64,000 bases of DNA from Lentzea jiangxiensis (GTDB lineage: Bacteria > Actinomycetota > Actinomycetes > Mycobacteriales > Pseudonocardiaceae), in NCBI RefSeq assembly GCF_900104175.1, contig NZ_FNIX01000005.1:430251-494250 (forward strand), in the 5' to 3' direction. The notes under the pieces were generated by a model that had not been told where the DNA came from, did not search any database, and saw nothing but the letters and a program-made list of their open reading frames with translations. The position numbers were made by a program, and so were the translations under genes. Below are positions 1 to 8,013 of this stretch, in pieces (within the stretch, counting starts at the first letter, position 1; each line of letters starts with the position of its first letter).

Positions 1-1754
1 TCCACCTCGAACTCGAAGAGGGAGTAGCCGTAGGTGGCGTGGGGCGTCACGCCGAGCATCCGGACGTGGCGTGCCGTCGTCGCGGGGAACGACAGCTCGT
101 CGACGCGGAACCCTTCACGTGCCTTCACCGTCACGCGGCCGGCGGCACCGGTGTACGTCCGCGAGCCGGTGAGTCCGGGCATCCCGGTCATGGCGAGGTT
201 GTGCACGTCCACGCGGCCGGGCCGGGGCAGTGCGCACACGATCGTGCCGGTCTGGAGCGTGGCGGTGCCGGCGAACCCGCCGGCGAACCGCAGCAGGCTC
301 GCCGTGGCGTCGAAACCGTCGCGCACACGTTGGTAGGCAACGGTGTTGCGCCCCGTCACGGTCTCCCGGGGAAGCAACATCGGGGTGGAACCGCTGATCT
401 TGAACAGCCAGTCGTCGTGCGCGGGCTGCCAGGCGAGCTTCGTGAACCCGGGCTTCGTCACCGTGCCCGCCCACGCGGCCGCCGACTGGTGGGTCAGCAG
501 ACCGGGGTCGGAACCGTGGTCGATCGTGATCGACGCGCGGGCGAAGAAGTCCTTCTCGGACACGGGTTCCGCGGGCGGCCGCAGTTCGTGCAGCAGGTAG
601 CTGATGGCGAGTTCGGCACGTGCCTCCGGTTCGTACTTCGCCTCACCGGAGAACTTCGCGAGCCGGTGGACCTGCGGGTGGGCCTGGTAGGCGAGCAGCC
701 TCGACGCGAGCGCGGCTTCGGCGCGGGCGGCCATCGGGTCGGCCAGCACCGTGGAGCGGAAGGCGAGCGGGATGACGTCGCGGCCGTAGAGGTGCTCCCG
801 GTCGTCGACCATCGGCATCAACGGCTCGCCGGCGTCGCTCATCGTGGCGAGGATGGTGCGCCACAACAGCTCCCCGTTCGGCTGCTTCGTCAGCACCTCG
901 GGCAGCGGCCTGCCCGCCAGCAGGAAGTGCACGGCGTTGCGGCCGGAGGTGCGCCAGAGCTCCTCCTGGTAGTGCGGCCCGAACGAGCCGTGGTTCTCGA
1001 CGACGAACGTGTCGTGCAGGTTCGTGGCGGTGTTGGCCGAGACCGCCACACCGTCCACTGTGGAGGCGTTCGCGAGGTCGGCGGCGGGCAGCCCCGCCTC
1101 GTTGCGGCTCCACCGGCCGAACGCCTCCCGCCAGCCCGGGCCGTCGCCGTGCCAGGCCAGTCCGGGCGCGAGGGCCTGGGCGTAGACGCCCATCTCCTCC
1201 AGCTTGGTGTCGCCGCGGTGGCCGCCGATGAGACCGTTGGGCGTCCAGCTGCCCGAGCGCGGGTCGTCGCCCGTGCCGAGCGACGTCGTGTAGTCGGCCT
1301 GGCCGCGTGCGATGGCCTCGACGTTCGCCCGGCTCGCCGCGTCGAGCTCAGGCCACAGCAGCCGCGCCGCGAGCACGAAGTAGGACTGGAAGGTGGTGTC
1401 CCAGAACAGGGTCTTGCCCCACTCCGCGCCACCGGCGAGCACGTTGCCCGCCGCGAAGTGCTTGATCGTGGCGAGGGTGTGCTCGCGCAGCACTGCCTTC
1501 TCGACGCCCGCGAGCGCGGCGTCGTAGGTGCCCCGCGTCAGCAGCACGGCGTTGCCGAGCACGACGGCGAACCCGAAATCCGTGCGCCGGTAGCGCTTCG
1601 CCGTGCTGTCGTACTGGGTCTGCGCCCACCTCGTGTGCCTGAGCAGCACCTCGTGGTAGATGTCCTTGACCTGCGCGCCTTGCGCGAGCGCGATGCCCGG
1701 TGTCAGCGTCAGCAGTCCCGAGGCGGCCAGGAACGTTCTGCGGTTGATCAGCAT
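1..1754 (-). CDS. Tat-exported F5/8 type C domain protein, partial (5' end present, 3' end off the left edge)
   Basis: The frame is open from an ATG at 1754 to the first base of the window, giving 584 codons with no stop. The N-terminus is a twin-arginine signal (NRRTFLAAS, hydrophobic stretch, then an ALA cleavage site near residue 25), so the protein should be folded before export. The middle, rich in Trp, His and Tyr (for example EWGKTLFWDTTFQSYF), has no family name I can give. The last visible residues (VRMLGV, then YGYSLFEFEV) are typical of a discoidin/F5-8 type C carbohydrate-binding domain, which continues outside. Its ATG overlaps the stop of the upstream GH97 gene by 7 bases (ATGCTGA), so the two are probably co-translated. 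This points to extracellular glycan binding or breakdown; the catalytic role is not shown. Confidence 0.8.
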   Translation of the reverse strand, partial: MLINRRTFLAASGLLTLTPGIALAQGAQVKDIYHEVLLRHTRWAQTQYDSTAKRYRRTDFGFAVVLGNAVLLTRGTYDAALAGVEKAVLREHTLATIKHFAAGNVLAGGAEWGKTLFWDTTFQSYFVLAARLLWPELDAASRANVEAIARGQADYTTSLGTGDDPRSGSWTPNGLIGGHRGDTKLEEMGVYAQALAPGLAWHGDGPGWREAFGRWSRNEAGLPAADLANASTVDGVAVSANTATNLHDTFVVENHGSFGPHYQEELWRTSGRNAVHFLLAGRPLPEVLTKQPNGELLWRTILATMSDAGEPLMPMVDDREHLYGRDVIPLAFRSTVLADPMAARAEAALASRLLAYQAHPQVHRLAKFSGEAKYEPEARAELAISYLLHELRPPAEPVSEKDFFARASITIDHGSDPGLLTHQSAAAWAGTVTKPGFTKLAWQPAHDDWLFKISGSTPMLLPRETVTGRNTVAYQRVRDGFDATASLLRFAGGFAGTATLQTGTIVCALPRPGRVDVHNLAMTGMPGLTGSRTYTGAAGRVTVKAREGFRVDELSFPATTARHVRMLGVTPHATYGYSLFEFEV

Positions 1755-4300
1755 GTCAGGGCGGCCTCCACCCAGTCGGCGTGGTCGAAGTTGCGGCCGT
1801 CGCCGCCGTCGGTGACGCGCAGGCCGAGCATCCGCACGCCGGTGACGTCGACGTCGACCGGCAGCGCGGCACCCTTCCCGCGCACGACCCCGCTGTCGTA
1901 CAGCAGCTTTCCGTCGTCACCCGTGAGCTGGAAGACGACCGAACCCGGTTCGGCGGTCTCGTCGTCGAGGCCGATCCCCGCCGTGAACCGCTCGCAGGCA
2001 CGGCCCAGGTAGACCGAGACCTCGGACGGCGCGTGCACTCCGACGCCCTTGGCGTAGGTGACCCCGCCGACGGACAACGGGCCGCCGTCGCCGCCGGAGT
2101 TCTCGCCGTTGGACCTGTCGCGTTCGACCGGGCCCCAGCCGTTGGTCTCGCTCGTGAACGGCAGGTCGCTGACCTGGGCGCTGTTCTCGGGTGGCGGCGG
2201 CGGGACGAACGCCTTGACGACCTGCTCGACGTGGACGTCCCCGAATGTGGCGACGACCGGCAGGTCGACCGCACCGGTCAGCGTGCCGGCCCGCAGCTGC
2301 CACCGGCCGCTGATCGACTCACCCGGTGCCATCCGGCCGCGCCGCACGACCGGGCCGGTGACGGACCACCCCTCGGGCGCGGTGGCGGTCAGCCGGACGT
2401 CGCGGATCTCCCGGTCGCCGTTGGTGAACGTGCCCGACACCTCGATCGACGAGCCGGGCGGGGTGTCGGTGGTGCCGGTGGGGGAGACGGTGAGCGTGGT
2501 CTTCGGGACCTGGCGGATCGGCTGGTCGCACGTCCGCAGTCCGGGCCGGTGGCGGCAGAGGACCGCCGCGAAGCCGCCGTGGCGCCGCGCCGGGACGGAC
2601 AGGGTGTCGCCGCCGCGCAGGACCTGCGTGTCGCGGACGACGTCGGCCCTGGTGGCGGGGTCGCGGACGGTCTCGACGAGCCACTGGCCGCCGCCGAGGA
2701 AGCCGAGCGGTGCCTGCAGGGTGCGGTCCTCGGCGGTGATGCCGCCGACGAACCACCGGTCGCCGTGGCGGCGGGCGACGACGGCGTGCGTGTCGGGGTC
2801 GCCGTCGAGCAGGTGGGTCTCGTCCCAGGCGGTCGGGAGCTGGTTGAGGTAGCGCAACGCCTGCGGGTGCCGTTCGTAGGCCTCGGGCTTGTCCGCGAAG
2901 TGCGTCCAGCCCGACTCGTAGACGACCGGCAGCGCGACCTCGTGCGCGATCGACGCCTCCTTCGTGCCGACCTCCAGCGACACGGGCGTGTAGTCCATGG
3001 AGCCGGCGACGTTGCGGGTGAAGAACTGCACGGGGTTGTTGGCGGCGGGTGGATAGTTCTCGGCGCCGCGCACGGCCTCCATCGTGAGCACGTGCGGCCA
3101 GGTGCGGGCGAGGCCGTGCGGGATGGTGGAGCCGTGGAAGTTGACCATCAGCTTCAGGTCGGCCGTCTTCTGCAGCACCGCGTCGTACCAGCGGTAGCGC
3201 TCCTGCGAGTCGGACTCCATGAAGTCGAGCTTCACGCCCTTGGCGCCCCACTGCTTGATCCTGGGCAGCACGGTGTCGCGTTCCTGCGGCGTGTCGAGGT
3301 CGCTCCAGCGCAGCCACAGCAGGATCTCGACGCCCTGGGCGCGGGCGTGGCGGATCAGCTCCGGCACCCACGCGGAGCTCCAGCCCTCGTCGACCAGCGC
3401 GTACTCCCAGCCGTTGCGGGCGGCGAAGTCGACGTACTGCTTCTGCCGCGCGAAGTCGCTCGGGCTGGAATGCTCGCTCAGCCACGACCAAGCGACCTTG
3501 CCGGGCTTGATCCACGTCTGGTCGGCGAGCTTCGACGGGGTGGCGAGGTCGTCGACGAGCGTGGAGGTGCTGACGGTCTTCAGGTCGCCGACGATCGCGG
3601 TGCGCCACGGCGTCGTGCCGGTCGAGTCGACGCGGTCGTCGGCGAGCACGACCTGGAAGCCGTCGCCCTGCTTGCGCAGCCTGCTGCCCGCGTACCTGCC
3701 GTCCACATCGGACTCGGTGAGCAGCGCGAAGTCCTGGCCGTTCCGGAACAGCGACGGGTAGCCGAAGTCGCCGGTGGCCTCGCCGACCGTGGTGCGCACG
3801 CGGTTGGCCTCGTACCAGGCGTTGTAGGGCAGCAGCCACGCCTGCGACCCGGCCGGCAGCGAGAAGCTCGACGCCTCCCCGGTGACGGTCGCGGCGGCCG
3901 GCAGCACGTAGCGGTAGGCGACGCCGTCCGGTGCGGCGCGGACGACGAGGTCGAAACCGCCGGAGGCGGTGCGGAAACCGAGGCGCGTCTCGGTCATCCT
4001 GGTGGCGCGCTGCGCCCGCTTGCCGTGCGGCATCGCGTAGCGCTCGATGACAACGCGGTCAGTCCGGCCGGTGAACGCCAGCCCGGAGGTGAGGTCGGCT
4101 GTGGTCGTCGTGAGTCCGACGCGGGCGGGCTGGAGCACCGTTCGGCCCTGCCTGCGCACGGCCAGTGTCAGATTTCCGCTGTTCAGAGTTACTTCTGCGG
4201 TGACCTGGCCCGGTCCGGTGACGGTCCAGGCGGTCGGTGCGGCGTGAGCGGGAACGGCGGGCAACAGCAGGGCGAGCACGAGGACGAGCAGTCGTGACAT
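1748..4300 (-). CDS. GH97 family glycoside hydrolase with NEW3 and NPCBM domains, secreted
   Basis: 850 aa from the ATG at 4300. That start is preferred over one 11 codons upstream because GGGAG lies 9 bases before it and a Sec signal peptide (LLVLVLALLLPAVPAHA) follows at once. Residues ~20-580 form the GH97 module: an N-terminal beta domain, then a TIM barrel. The barrel motif VKLDF carries the Asp expected as nucleophile in retaining (alpha-galactosidase-type) GH97 enzymes, and TMEAVRGAE supplies a likely acid/base Glu. Residues ~590-690 match the alpha-galactosidase-associated NEW3 domain and ~705-850 an NPCBM sugar-binding domain. Substrate is probably an alpha-galactoside or alpha-glucoside outside the cell. 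It is followed in an operon by the Tat-exported F5/8 protein. Confidence 0.88.
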   Translation of the reverse strand: MSRLLVLVLALLLPAVPAHAAPTAWTVTGPGQVTAEVTLNSGNLTLAVRRQGRTVLQPARVGLTTTTADLTSGLAFTGRTDRVVIERYAMPHGKRAQRATRMTETRLGFRTASGGFDLVVRAAPDGVAYRYVLPAAATVTGEASSFSLPAGSQAWLLPYNAWYEANRVRTTVGEATGDFGYPSLFRNGQDFALLTESDVDGRYAGSRLRKQGDGFQVVLADDRVDSTGTTPWRTAIVGDLKTVSTSTLVDDLATPSKLADQTWIKPGKVAWSWLSEHSSPSDFARQKQYVDFAARNGWEYALVDEGWSSAWVPELIRHARAQGVEILLWLRWSDLDTPQERDTVLPRIKQWGAKGVKLDFMESDSQERYRWYDAVLQKTADLKLMVNFHGSTIPHGLARTWPHVLTMEAVRGAENYPPAANNPVQFFTRNVAGSMDYTPVSLEVGTKEASIAHEVALPVVYESGWTHFADKPEAYERHPQALRYLNQLPTAWDETHLLDGDPDTHAVVARRHGDRWFVGGITAEDRTLQAPLGFLGGGQWLVETVRDPATRADVVRDTQVLRGGDTLSVPARRHGGFAAVLCRHRPGLRTCDQPIRQVPKTTLTVSPTGTTDTPPGSSIEVSGTFTNGDREIRDVRLTATAPEGWSVTGPVVRRGRMAPGESISGRWQLRAGTLTGAVDLPVVATFGDVHVEQVVKAFVPPPPPENSAQVSDLPFTSETNGWGPVERDRSNGENSGGDGGPLSVGGVTYAKGVGVHAPSEVSVYLGRACERFTAGIGLDDETAEPGSVVFQLTGDDGKLLYDSGVVRGKGAALPVDVDVTGVRMLGLRVTDGGDGRNFDHADWVEAALTC

Positions 4301-4365
4301 CGTTGTCAGCTCCCAGGGTGAGACCGCTCTCATGGTGTGGCGGTCCCGCTTTCCCGGTCAAGGGG

Positions 4366-4379
4366 CTGATGATTATCAG
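4366..4379. promoter_or_regulatory. Inverted repeat CTGAT-N4-ATCAG upstream of the GH97 gene
   Basis: A 5-bp inverted repeat sits 66 bases before the GH97 start, in the 99-base gap to the NlpC-like gene, with a TTGACC (-35-like) on the minus strand at 4357-4362. It could be a regulator binding site. It is short enough to be chance. Confidence 0.25.
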
Positions 4380-4399
4380 TCCTGGAGCGGACAGGGTTT

Positions 4400-5014
4400 T
4401 CACAGCACGACGATCTCGATCTCCTTGCCGAGCTTCGCGCCGTCGAGCAGATCGAGGTCGTCGCCGCTCCAGAAGCGGCCCGGGTCGTACCAGTTGGGCG
4501 TGCGCCGGGGCAGCAGCCCCATCTCCTCGTAGGTCACGGCCACGATCTCCGCGCAGAACGCGCTCTCGATGCTCGCGTCGTTCCCGGGCCGCGACGGGAC
4601 CCGCCCGCGCAGCCAGCGCGACGCGAGCCTGGCGGTTGACGGGAACGGCGTGCCGTCCAGGCGCGCGACCGTCCGCAGCGCCGCGTCCTCCATCTCCCGC
4701 GTCACCTCGTGGTCGAGCTGCCGCAGCCACGCCCGCTGCCCGTACTTGTCGTGCCACGTCACCACGGCGTCGCGCAGGTCGTGCAGCTGCGCCCCGCGCT
4801 GGTGCGTGCCGCTCCACATGTCCTTGAGCGACTTGCCGAGCTCCGCGTGCCACATCAACGGCGGCAGGTCGTCCAGCACGATCGCCATGCCGACGTGGTT
4901 CACCGGGCTGTTCGTCATCGCCTGGATCGCGCGGTCAGCCGCACTGCGCCCGCGGAACACCCACACGTCCCCGGTGCGGGTCATCTCCACGGCTTGGTCC
5001 AGTGTTGTCGCCAT
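4400..5014 (-). CDS. Permuted NlpC/P60 (YiiX-like) papain-fold protein
   Basis: 204 aa from ATG 5014; a longer upstream extension in frame is not credible because it covers the start of the divergent gene at 5034. The protein shows the order expected for circularly permuted NlpC/P60 proteins: an early GDVWVFRG strand, a His in NHVGM (His40) and a late Cys in AFCAE (Cys154), which would form the catalytic pair. There is no signal peptide, so a cytoplasmic hydrolase or amidase-like role is likely, with substrate unknown. It is divergently arranged with the 52-aa membrane peptide, 19 bases between starts. Confidence 0.65.
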   Translation of the reverse strand: MATTLDQAVEMTRTGDVWVFRGRSAADRAIQAMTNSPVNHVGMAIVLDDLPPLMWHAELGKSLKDMWSGTHQRGAQLHDLRDAVVTWHDKYGQRAWLRQLDHEVTREMEDAALRTVARLDGTPFPSTARLASRWLRGRVPSRPGNDASIESAFCAEIVAVTYEEMGLLPRRTPNWYDPGRFWSGDDLDLLDGAKLGKEIEIVVL

Positions 5015-5033
5015 GGCCCAGTAGCCTAGGCAC

Positions 5034-5192
5034 ATGAAGCTCTGGAAGGTGATCGGTCTGGCCGCGTTCGCGGGTGTCGCGGCGAGCGGCGTGGTCGCGG
5101 CCCGCAACCAGCGCCGCCGCGCCGCCTACACCCCGGAGCAGATCAGGGAGCGCCTGCACCAGCGGCTGGCCGAGGCGAACCGCCCGGAATGA
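5034..5192 (+). CDS. Small membrane-anchored protein, 52 aa
   Basis: ATG at 5034 to TGA at 5190-5192. The peptide starts MKLWKVIGLAAFAGVAASG, a single hydrophobic segment (residues ~5-23), followed by a basic patch (RNQRRR) and a charged amphipathic helix ending in NRPE. Codon use is strongly GC-biased at third positions, as in neighbours. One-pass small proteins of this layout are common in actinomycetes and function is unknown. It is divergent from the NlpC-like gene. Confidence 0.6.
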   Translation: MKLWKVIGLAAFAGVAASGVVAARNQRRRAAYTPEQIRERLHQRLAEANRPE

Positions 5193-5345
5193 GCCGGTGG
5201 GCCACAAAGGACGCCACGGCCAGGAGCACGGCCGCCACCAGTGAGAGTCCCGCGCCGCCTCGGTGAAGCTGCCGGCGAGGTCCCGAGCACGGTGATGCCC
5301 AGTGCCGCACCGAGTTCGCAGGCGGTCTCCGACACCGCGGGTACG
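5190..5345 (-). pseudogene. Decayed C-terminal remnant of an MFS (DHA2-type) drug transporter
   Basis: On the minus strand, 5272-5335 encodes VSETACELGAALGITVLGT, close to the conserved C-terminal membrane segment of 14-TM MFS exporters (ETA..LG.ALG.AVLG). In a different frame, 5195-5268 reads GAGLSLVAAVLLAVASF then VAHRLIP, the typical last TM helix of the same family. The normal spacing between these parts is missing and the frame changes, so this is a fragment with a deletion and a frameshift. No complete transporter is present. Confidence 0.55.
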
Positions 5346-5704
5346 GCGGACAGTGGTTCGCCCACTACGACGCGACGGTGGAGAACCTGCTCGAACCGCA
5401 GGACGTGCCGGGCCGGTGGACCCGCGCGCACATCAGGGTGACCTTCGCCGTACGGCGACCTCTGGTCGCACCCGTCCGTCGTGACGGCGTTGCTCGGCGT
5501 CCCGGAACTGCGGCGGCGGCCCGCCGACGCCCGCAAATCGATTCAGAAGCCCTGCCCCCGCACCGCGCGGACCTCATTTCCCGTGCACTCGAAGGGGTGA
5601 TTTCGGCTGATCTTCCGCAGGGCGGTCAGGAGATGGACGAAGAACGCGAACATGCCCGTGACCTGCTGCTCAAGCTCACGGAACGAACAGGGCCGCTCGT
5701 CTGA
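5346..5704 (+). other. Intergenic stretch with broken coding fragments
   Basis: The plus strand carries protein-like text split over two frames: WFAHYDATVENLLEPQDVPG near 5355, then YGDLWSHPSVVTALLGVPEL near 5455. This suggests a frameshifted fragment of a gene I cannot name. A 23-codon ORF (ATG 5633, AGGAG just before it, stop at 5702-5704) is present but has no recognisable features. I see no intact gene. Confidence 0.35.
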
Positions 5705-5718
5705 GTTTGTCCGCTGAA

Positions 5719-5754
5719 CGTTGTCAACCCCGGAAACCCTGACACCGGACAACG
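5719..5754. promoter_or_regulatory. Inverted repeat CGTTGTC ... GACAACG ahead of the ArsR-type gene
   Basis: Two 7-bp arms (5719-5725 and 5748-5754) separated by 22 bases lie 46 bases before the regulator start at 5800. Placement fits an autoregulatory operator, but no binding data exist. Confidence 0.35.
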
Positions 5755-5799
5755 ATTTCTGCGTACCGTCGGAAGTGGTTGCACTCCGGGGGGAAGCAA

Positions 5800-6717
5800 A
5801 TGCCGATCGTGCTGTCCGAAACGGTGCCGAAGGGCCGCGGTCTGACGATTCTGTTCGAGTTGGAAGACCTGGCGCGCACCAGGTTCGCGCCTGCCCCGCT
5901 GCCGATGTACGAGCTCGTCTTCACGGTCCACGGCGGTGACTGGGACCGCCTGCTGCTGCCGAGGATCCGCCCGCTGGTCGAACTGGTCAGGCCCGGCCGG
6001 TTCATCCCCGACTTCCTGGGCTCCGCGCGTCCCGACTTCGACGAGGCCGTGCGGCAGGTGCTCGACGCGCCCTGCGCGAGGGTGCGCGACCAGGTCGCGA
6101 GCGTGGGCACGACCTCGCCGTGGCTCAGATCGCTCGCGTCCGGCACCCAGACGTCCCGCCGCGACCTGTGCTCGGCGCTGACCACCGGTTTCCGCGACCT
6201 GCTCGGGCCGCACTGGTCGCAGACGCGCCAGGCGTTCGACGCCGAGGTGCGCCTGAGGTCGTCGCAGGCGGTGTCGCGCGGACTCGGAGACCTGCTCGGC
6301 CACCTGCACCCGTCGATCTCGTGGACCTCACCCGCCCTGCACGTCGAGCTCGGCTGGGACACCGAGATCTCCCTGCACGGCACCGGAATGCTGATCGTGC
6401 CGGTGCTGAACGGGCTGACCCGCCCGGCGGTGTCGATGTTCGCCGAACCCCAGCCGCTGCTCTTCTACCCGGTCACCGCACCGCAGCCGAGCGGCGCCAG
6501 CCTCGAACCGGCCCTCGGCCGCACCCGCACCCTCGTGCTGCGGGCGCTCACGTCCGAACGCACCACCACCGAACTGGCGAGGCACGTGGGCATCAGCCTG
6601 CCCACGGCGTCGCAACACGCCACCGCCCTGCGCACCGCCGGCTTCGTCTCGACCCACCGCAACGGCAGGTCGGTCCGCCACCGCCTGACCCGGCGCGGCT
6701 GGGAACTGCTGAACTGA
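5800..6717 (+). CDS. ArsR-family regulator with N-terminal DUF5937-like domain
   Basis: 305 aa. ATG 5800 is chosen over an upstream TTG because GGGGGGAAG lies 5 bases before it. Residues ~1-220 are a helical ligand- or effector-binding-like region seen in actinomycete ArsR proteins with this architecture. Residues ~235-305 are a winged helix-turn-helix with the run TTTELARHVGISLPTASQHA followed by the wing. The C-terminus (SVRHRLTRRGWELL) is typical of the family. No metal-binding Cys cluster is seen, so it is not an obvious metal sensor. The TPR gene follows 14 bases later and is probably co-transcribed. A second regulator of the same type is at 28067-29038. Confidence 0.75.
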   Translation: MPIVLSETVPKGRGLTILFELEDLARTRFAPAPLPMYELVFTVHGGDWDRLLLPRIRPLVELVRPGRFIPDFLGSARPDFDEAVRQVLDAPCARVRDQVASVGTTSPWLRSLASGTQTSRRDLCSALTTGFRDLLGPHWSQTRQAFDAEVRLRSSQAVSRGLGDLLGHLHPSISWTSPALHVELGWDTEISLHGTGMLIVPVLNGLTRPAVSMFAEPQPLLFYPVTAPQPSGASLEPALGRTRTLVLRALTSERTTTELARHVGISLPTASQHATALRTAGFVSTHRNGRSVRHRLTRRGWELLN

Positions 6718-6731
6718 CCAGGGAGGCCAGC

Positions 6732-8003
6732 ATGACCGCGATGCCGCGGTACCGCACCGACCCGAGCCCGCCCGCACTGGCCGCCCGCCTGCGCGCCCTG
6801 CGCACCGCCGGGGTTCCCGTGGCCTGCCGCGTCTACGGGGGCCTGTCCGCTCCCGTCGCGTCCTCGGCCCTGCACGCCCGGATCACCCACGCCCAGGCCC
6901 GCGCGTTCGTCGCGGGGGAGTCGGCGGCGGTCCCGCGCTTCGAACCGCCGCCGTCCGCCCAGCAGCGCCTGCTGACGGCCGCGAGCTGGGGCCGGCTCGA
7001 CGGCGCCGGCCCCGACATGACGACGTTCCCGGTGGACCTCGCGTCCGAACTGTGGTGGCGCGTGCACGAACGCGCCCGCGGCCCGCTGCGCGTCCCCGAG
7101 CGGCGCCTGGCCTGCGACCTGTTGCTGCGCCTGGGTTATCCGCAGCAGGCGGCGACCGTGATCGGCCTGGCGGTGATCGACCCGCGCAAGCACGTGCTCT
7201 CGCCCGGCCTCGCGGTGGAGGAGCTCGCCGTCCTGCGCTGCCACCTGCCGTCCTCCGCCGTCGAGGCGATGGCCCTGCGCGGCGCACGGTCCGGCCTGCC
7301 CGCCGAGGTGCGCCGCGACCTGGCCCTGTTCGTGGTGTTCCGCAACGCCGCCCGCGGTGCCGACTCCACCTCGATGCGGGCCGCCGCCGCGCTGGCGACG
7401 AAGGCCTCGTCCGAACTGCCGCAGAACGGCTTCGCGGCCGCCCTGCAGCGCGCCCGGCTGCACCGGGCGATCGCCGCGGTTCCGTTCGTGCGGCGCGACA
7501 TCAGCGAGACGCACCGGCTGCTCGGGCGCGCCCTGGAGTCGCTGCACACGACCACGCCGGGTTCCGCCGAGGTCGACGGGCTGGCGTGGGCGGACGAGGC
7601 TTACGCCCTGCACTGCTTCCTCGTGCGGACCCACCTCGCCGTGGGTCTCGGCCGGCGCGCGATCGATTACGCGGCCGAACTCGCCGAGCTCAGCCCCGGG
7701 GACGACCGGACGTGGGCGTTGCAGGGCGACGCCTTCGCCGCGTGCGGCCAGTTCGAGGCGGCCCTGGAGGCCTACGGCCAGGGCGTCGCGCTGGGCGGCT
7801 GGGGTGCCGCCCGAGCCGCCTACCTGCGCGGTTTCGTGCTCGAACGCCTCGGCCGGGTGGCCGAGGCCGCCGAGGACTACGTGCTGTCGCAGCGCATCGA
7901 CCCGACCTCGTCCGTCGTGCCCGGACCGGAGGTCCCGGCGGACGCCGGCCGTGATCGGCGGTCCCGGGGACGGGCCGACCTCGTGGGCGTCCGCCGGAGG
8001 TGA
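6732..8003 (+). CDS. TPR-containing cytoplasmic protein, function unknown
   Basis: 423 aa from ATG 6732, with GGGAGG 5 bases upstream. The N-terminal half has several short helical, Ala/Arg/Leu-rich stretches. Residues ~290-390 contain two to three tetratricopeptide-like helical pairs (WALQGDAFAACGQFEAALEA, then GRVAEAAEDYVLSQRIDP). No signal peptide or TM segment is seen. It follows the ArsR-type regulator and its stop is only 10 bases from the stop of the convergent SWIM gene. A scaffold role is inferred from the repeats only. Confidence 0.65.
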   Translation: MTAMPRYRTDPSPPALAARLRALRTAGVPVACRVYGGLSAPVASSALHARITHAQARAFVAGESAAVPRFEPPPSAQQRLLTAASWGRLDGAGPDMTTFPVDLASELWWRVHERARGPLRVPERRLACDLLLRLGYPQQAATVIGLAVIDPRKHVLSPGLAVEELAVLRCHLPSSAVEAMALRGARSGLPAEVRRDLALFVVFRNAARGADSTSMRAAAALATKASSELPQNGFAAALQRARLHRAIAAVPFVRRDISETHRLLGRALESLHTTTPGSAEVDGLAWADEAYALHCFLVRTHLAVGLGRRAIDYAAELAELSPGDDRTWALQGDAFAACGQFEAALEAYGQGVALGGWGAARAAYLRGFVLERLGRVAEAAEDYVLSQRIDPTSSVVPGPEVPADAGRDRRSRGRADLVGVRRR

Positions 8004-8013
8004 GGTGCGGGCC

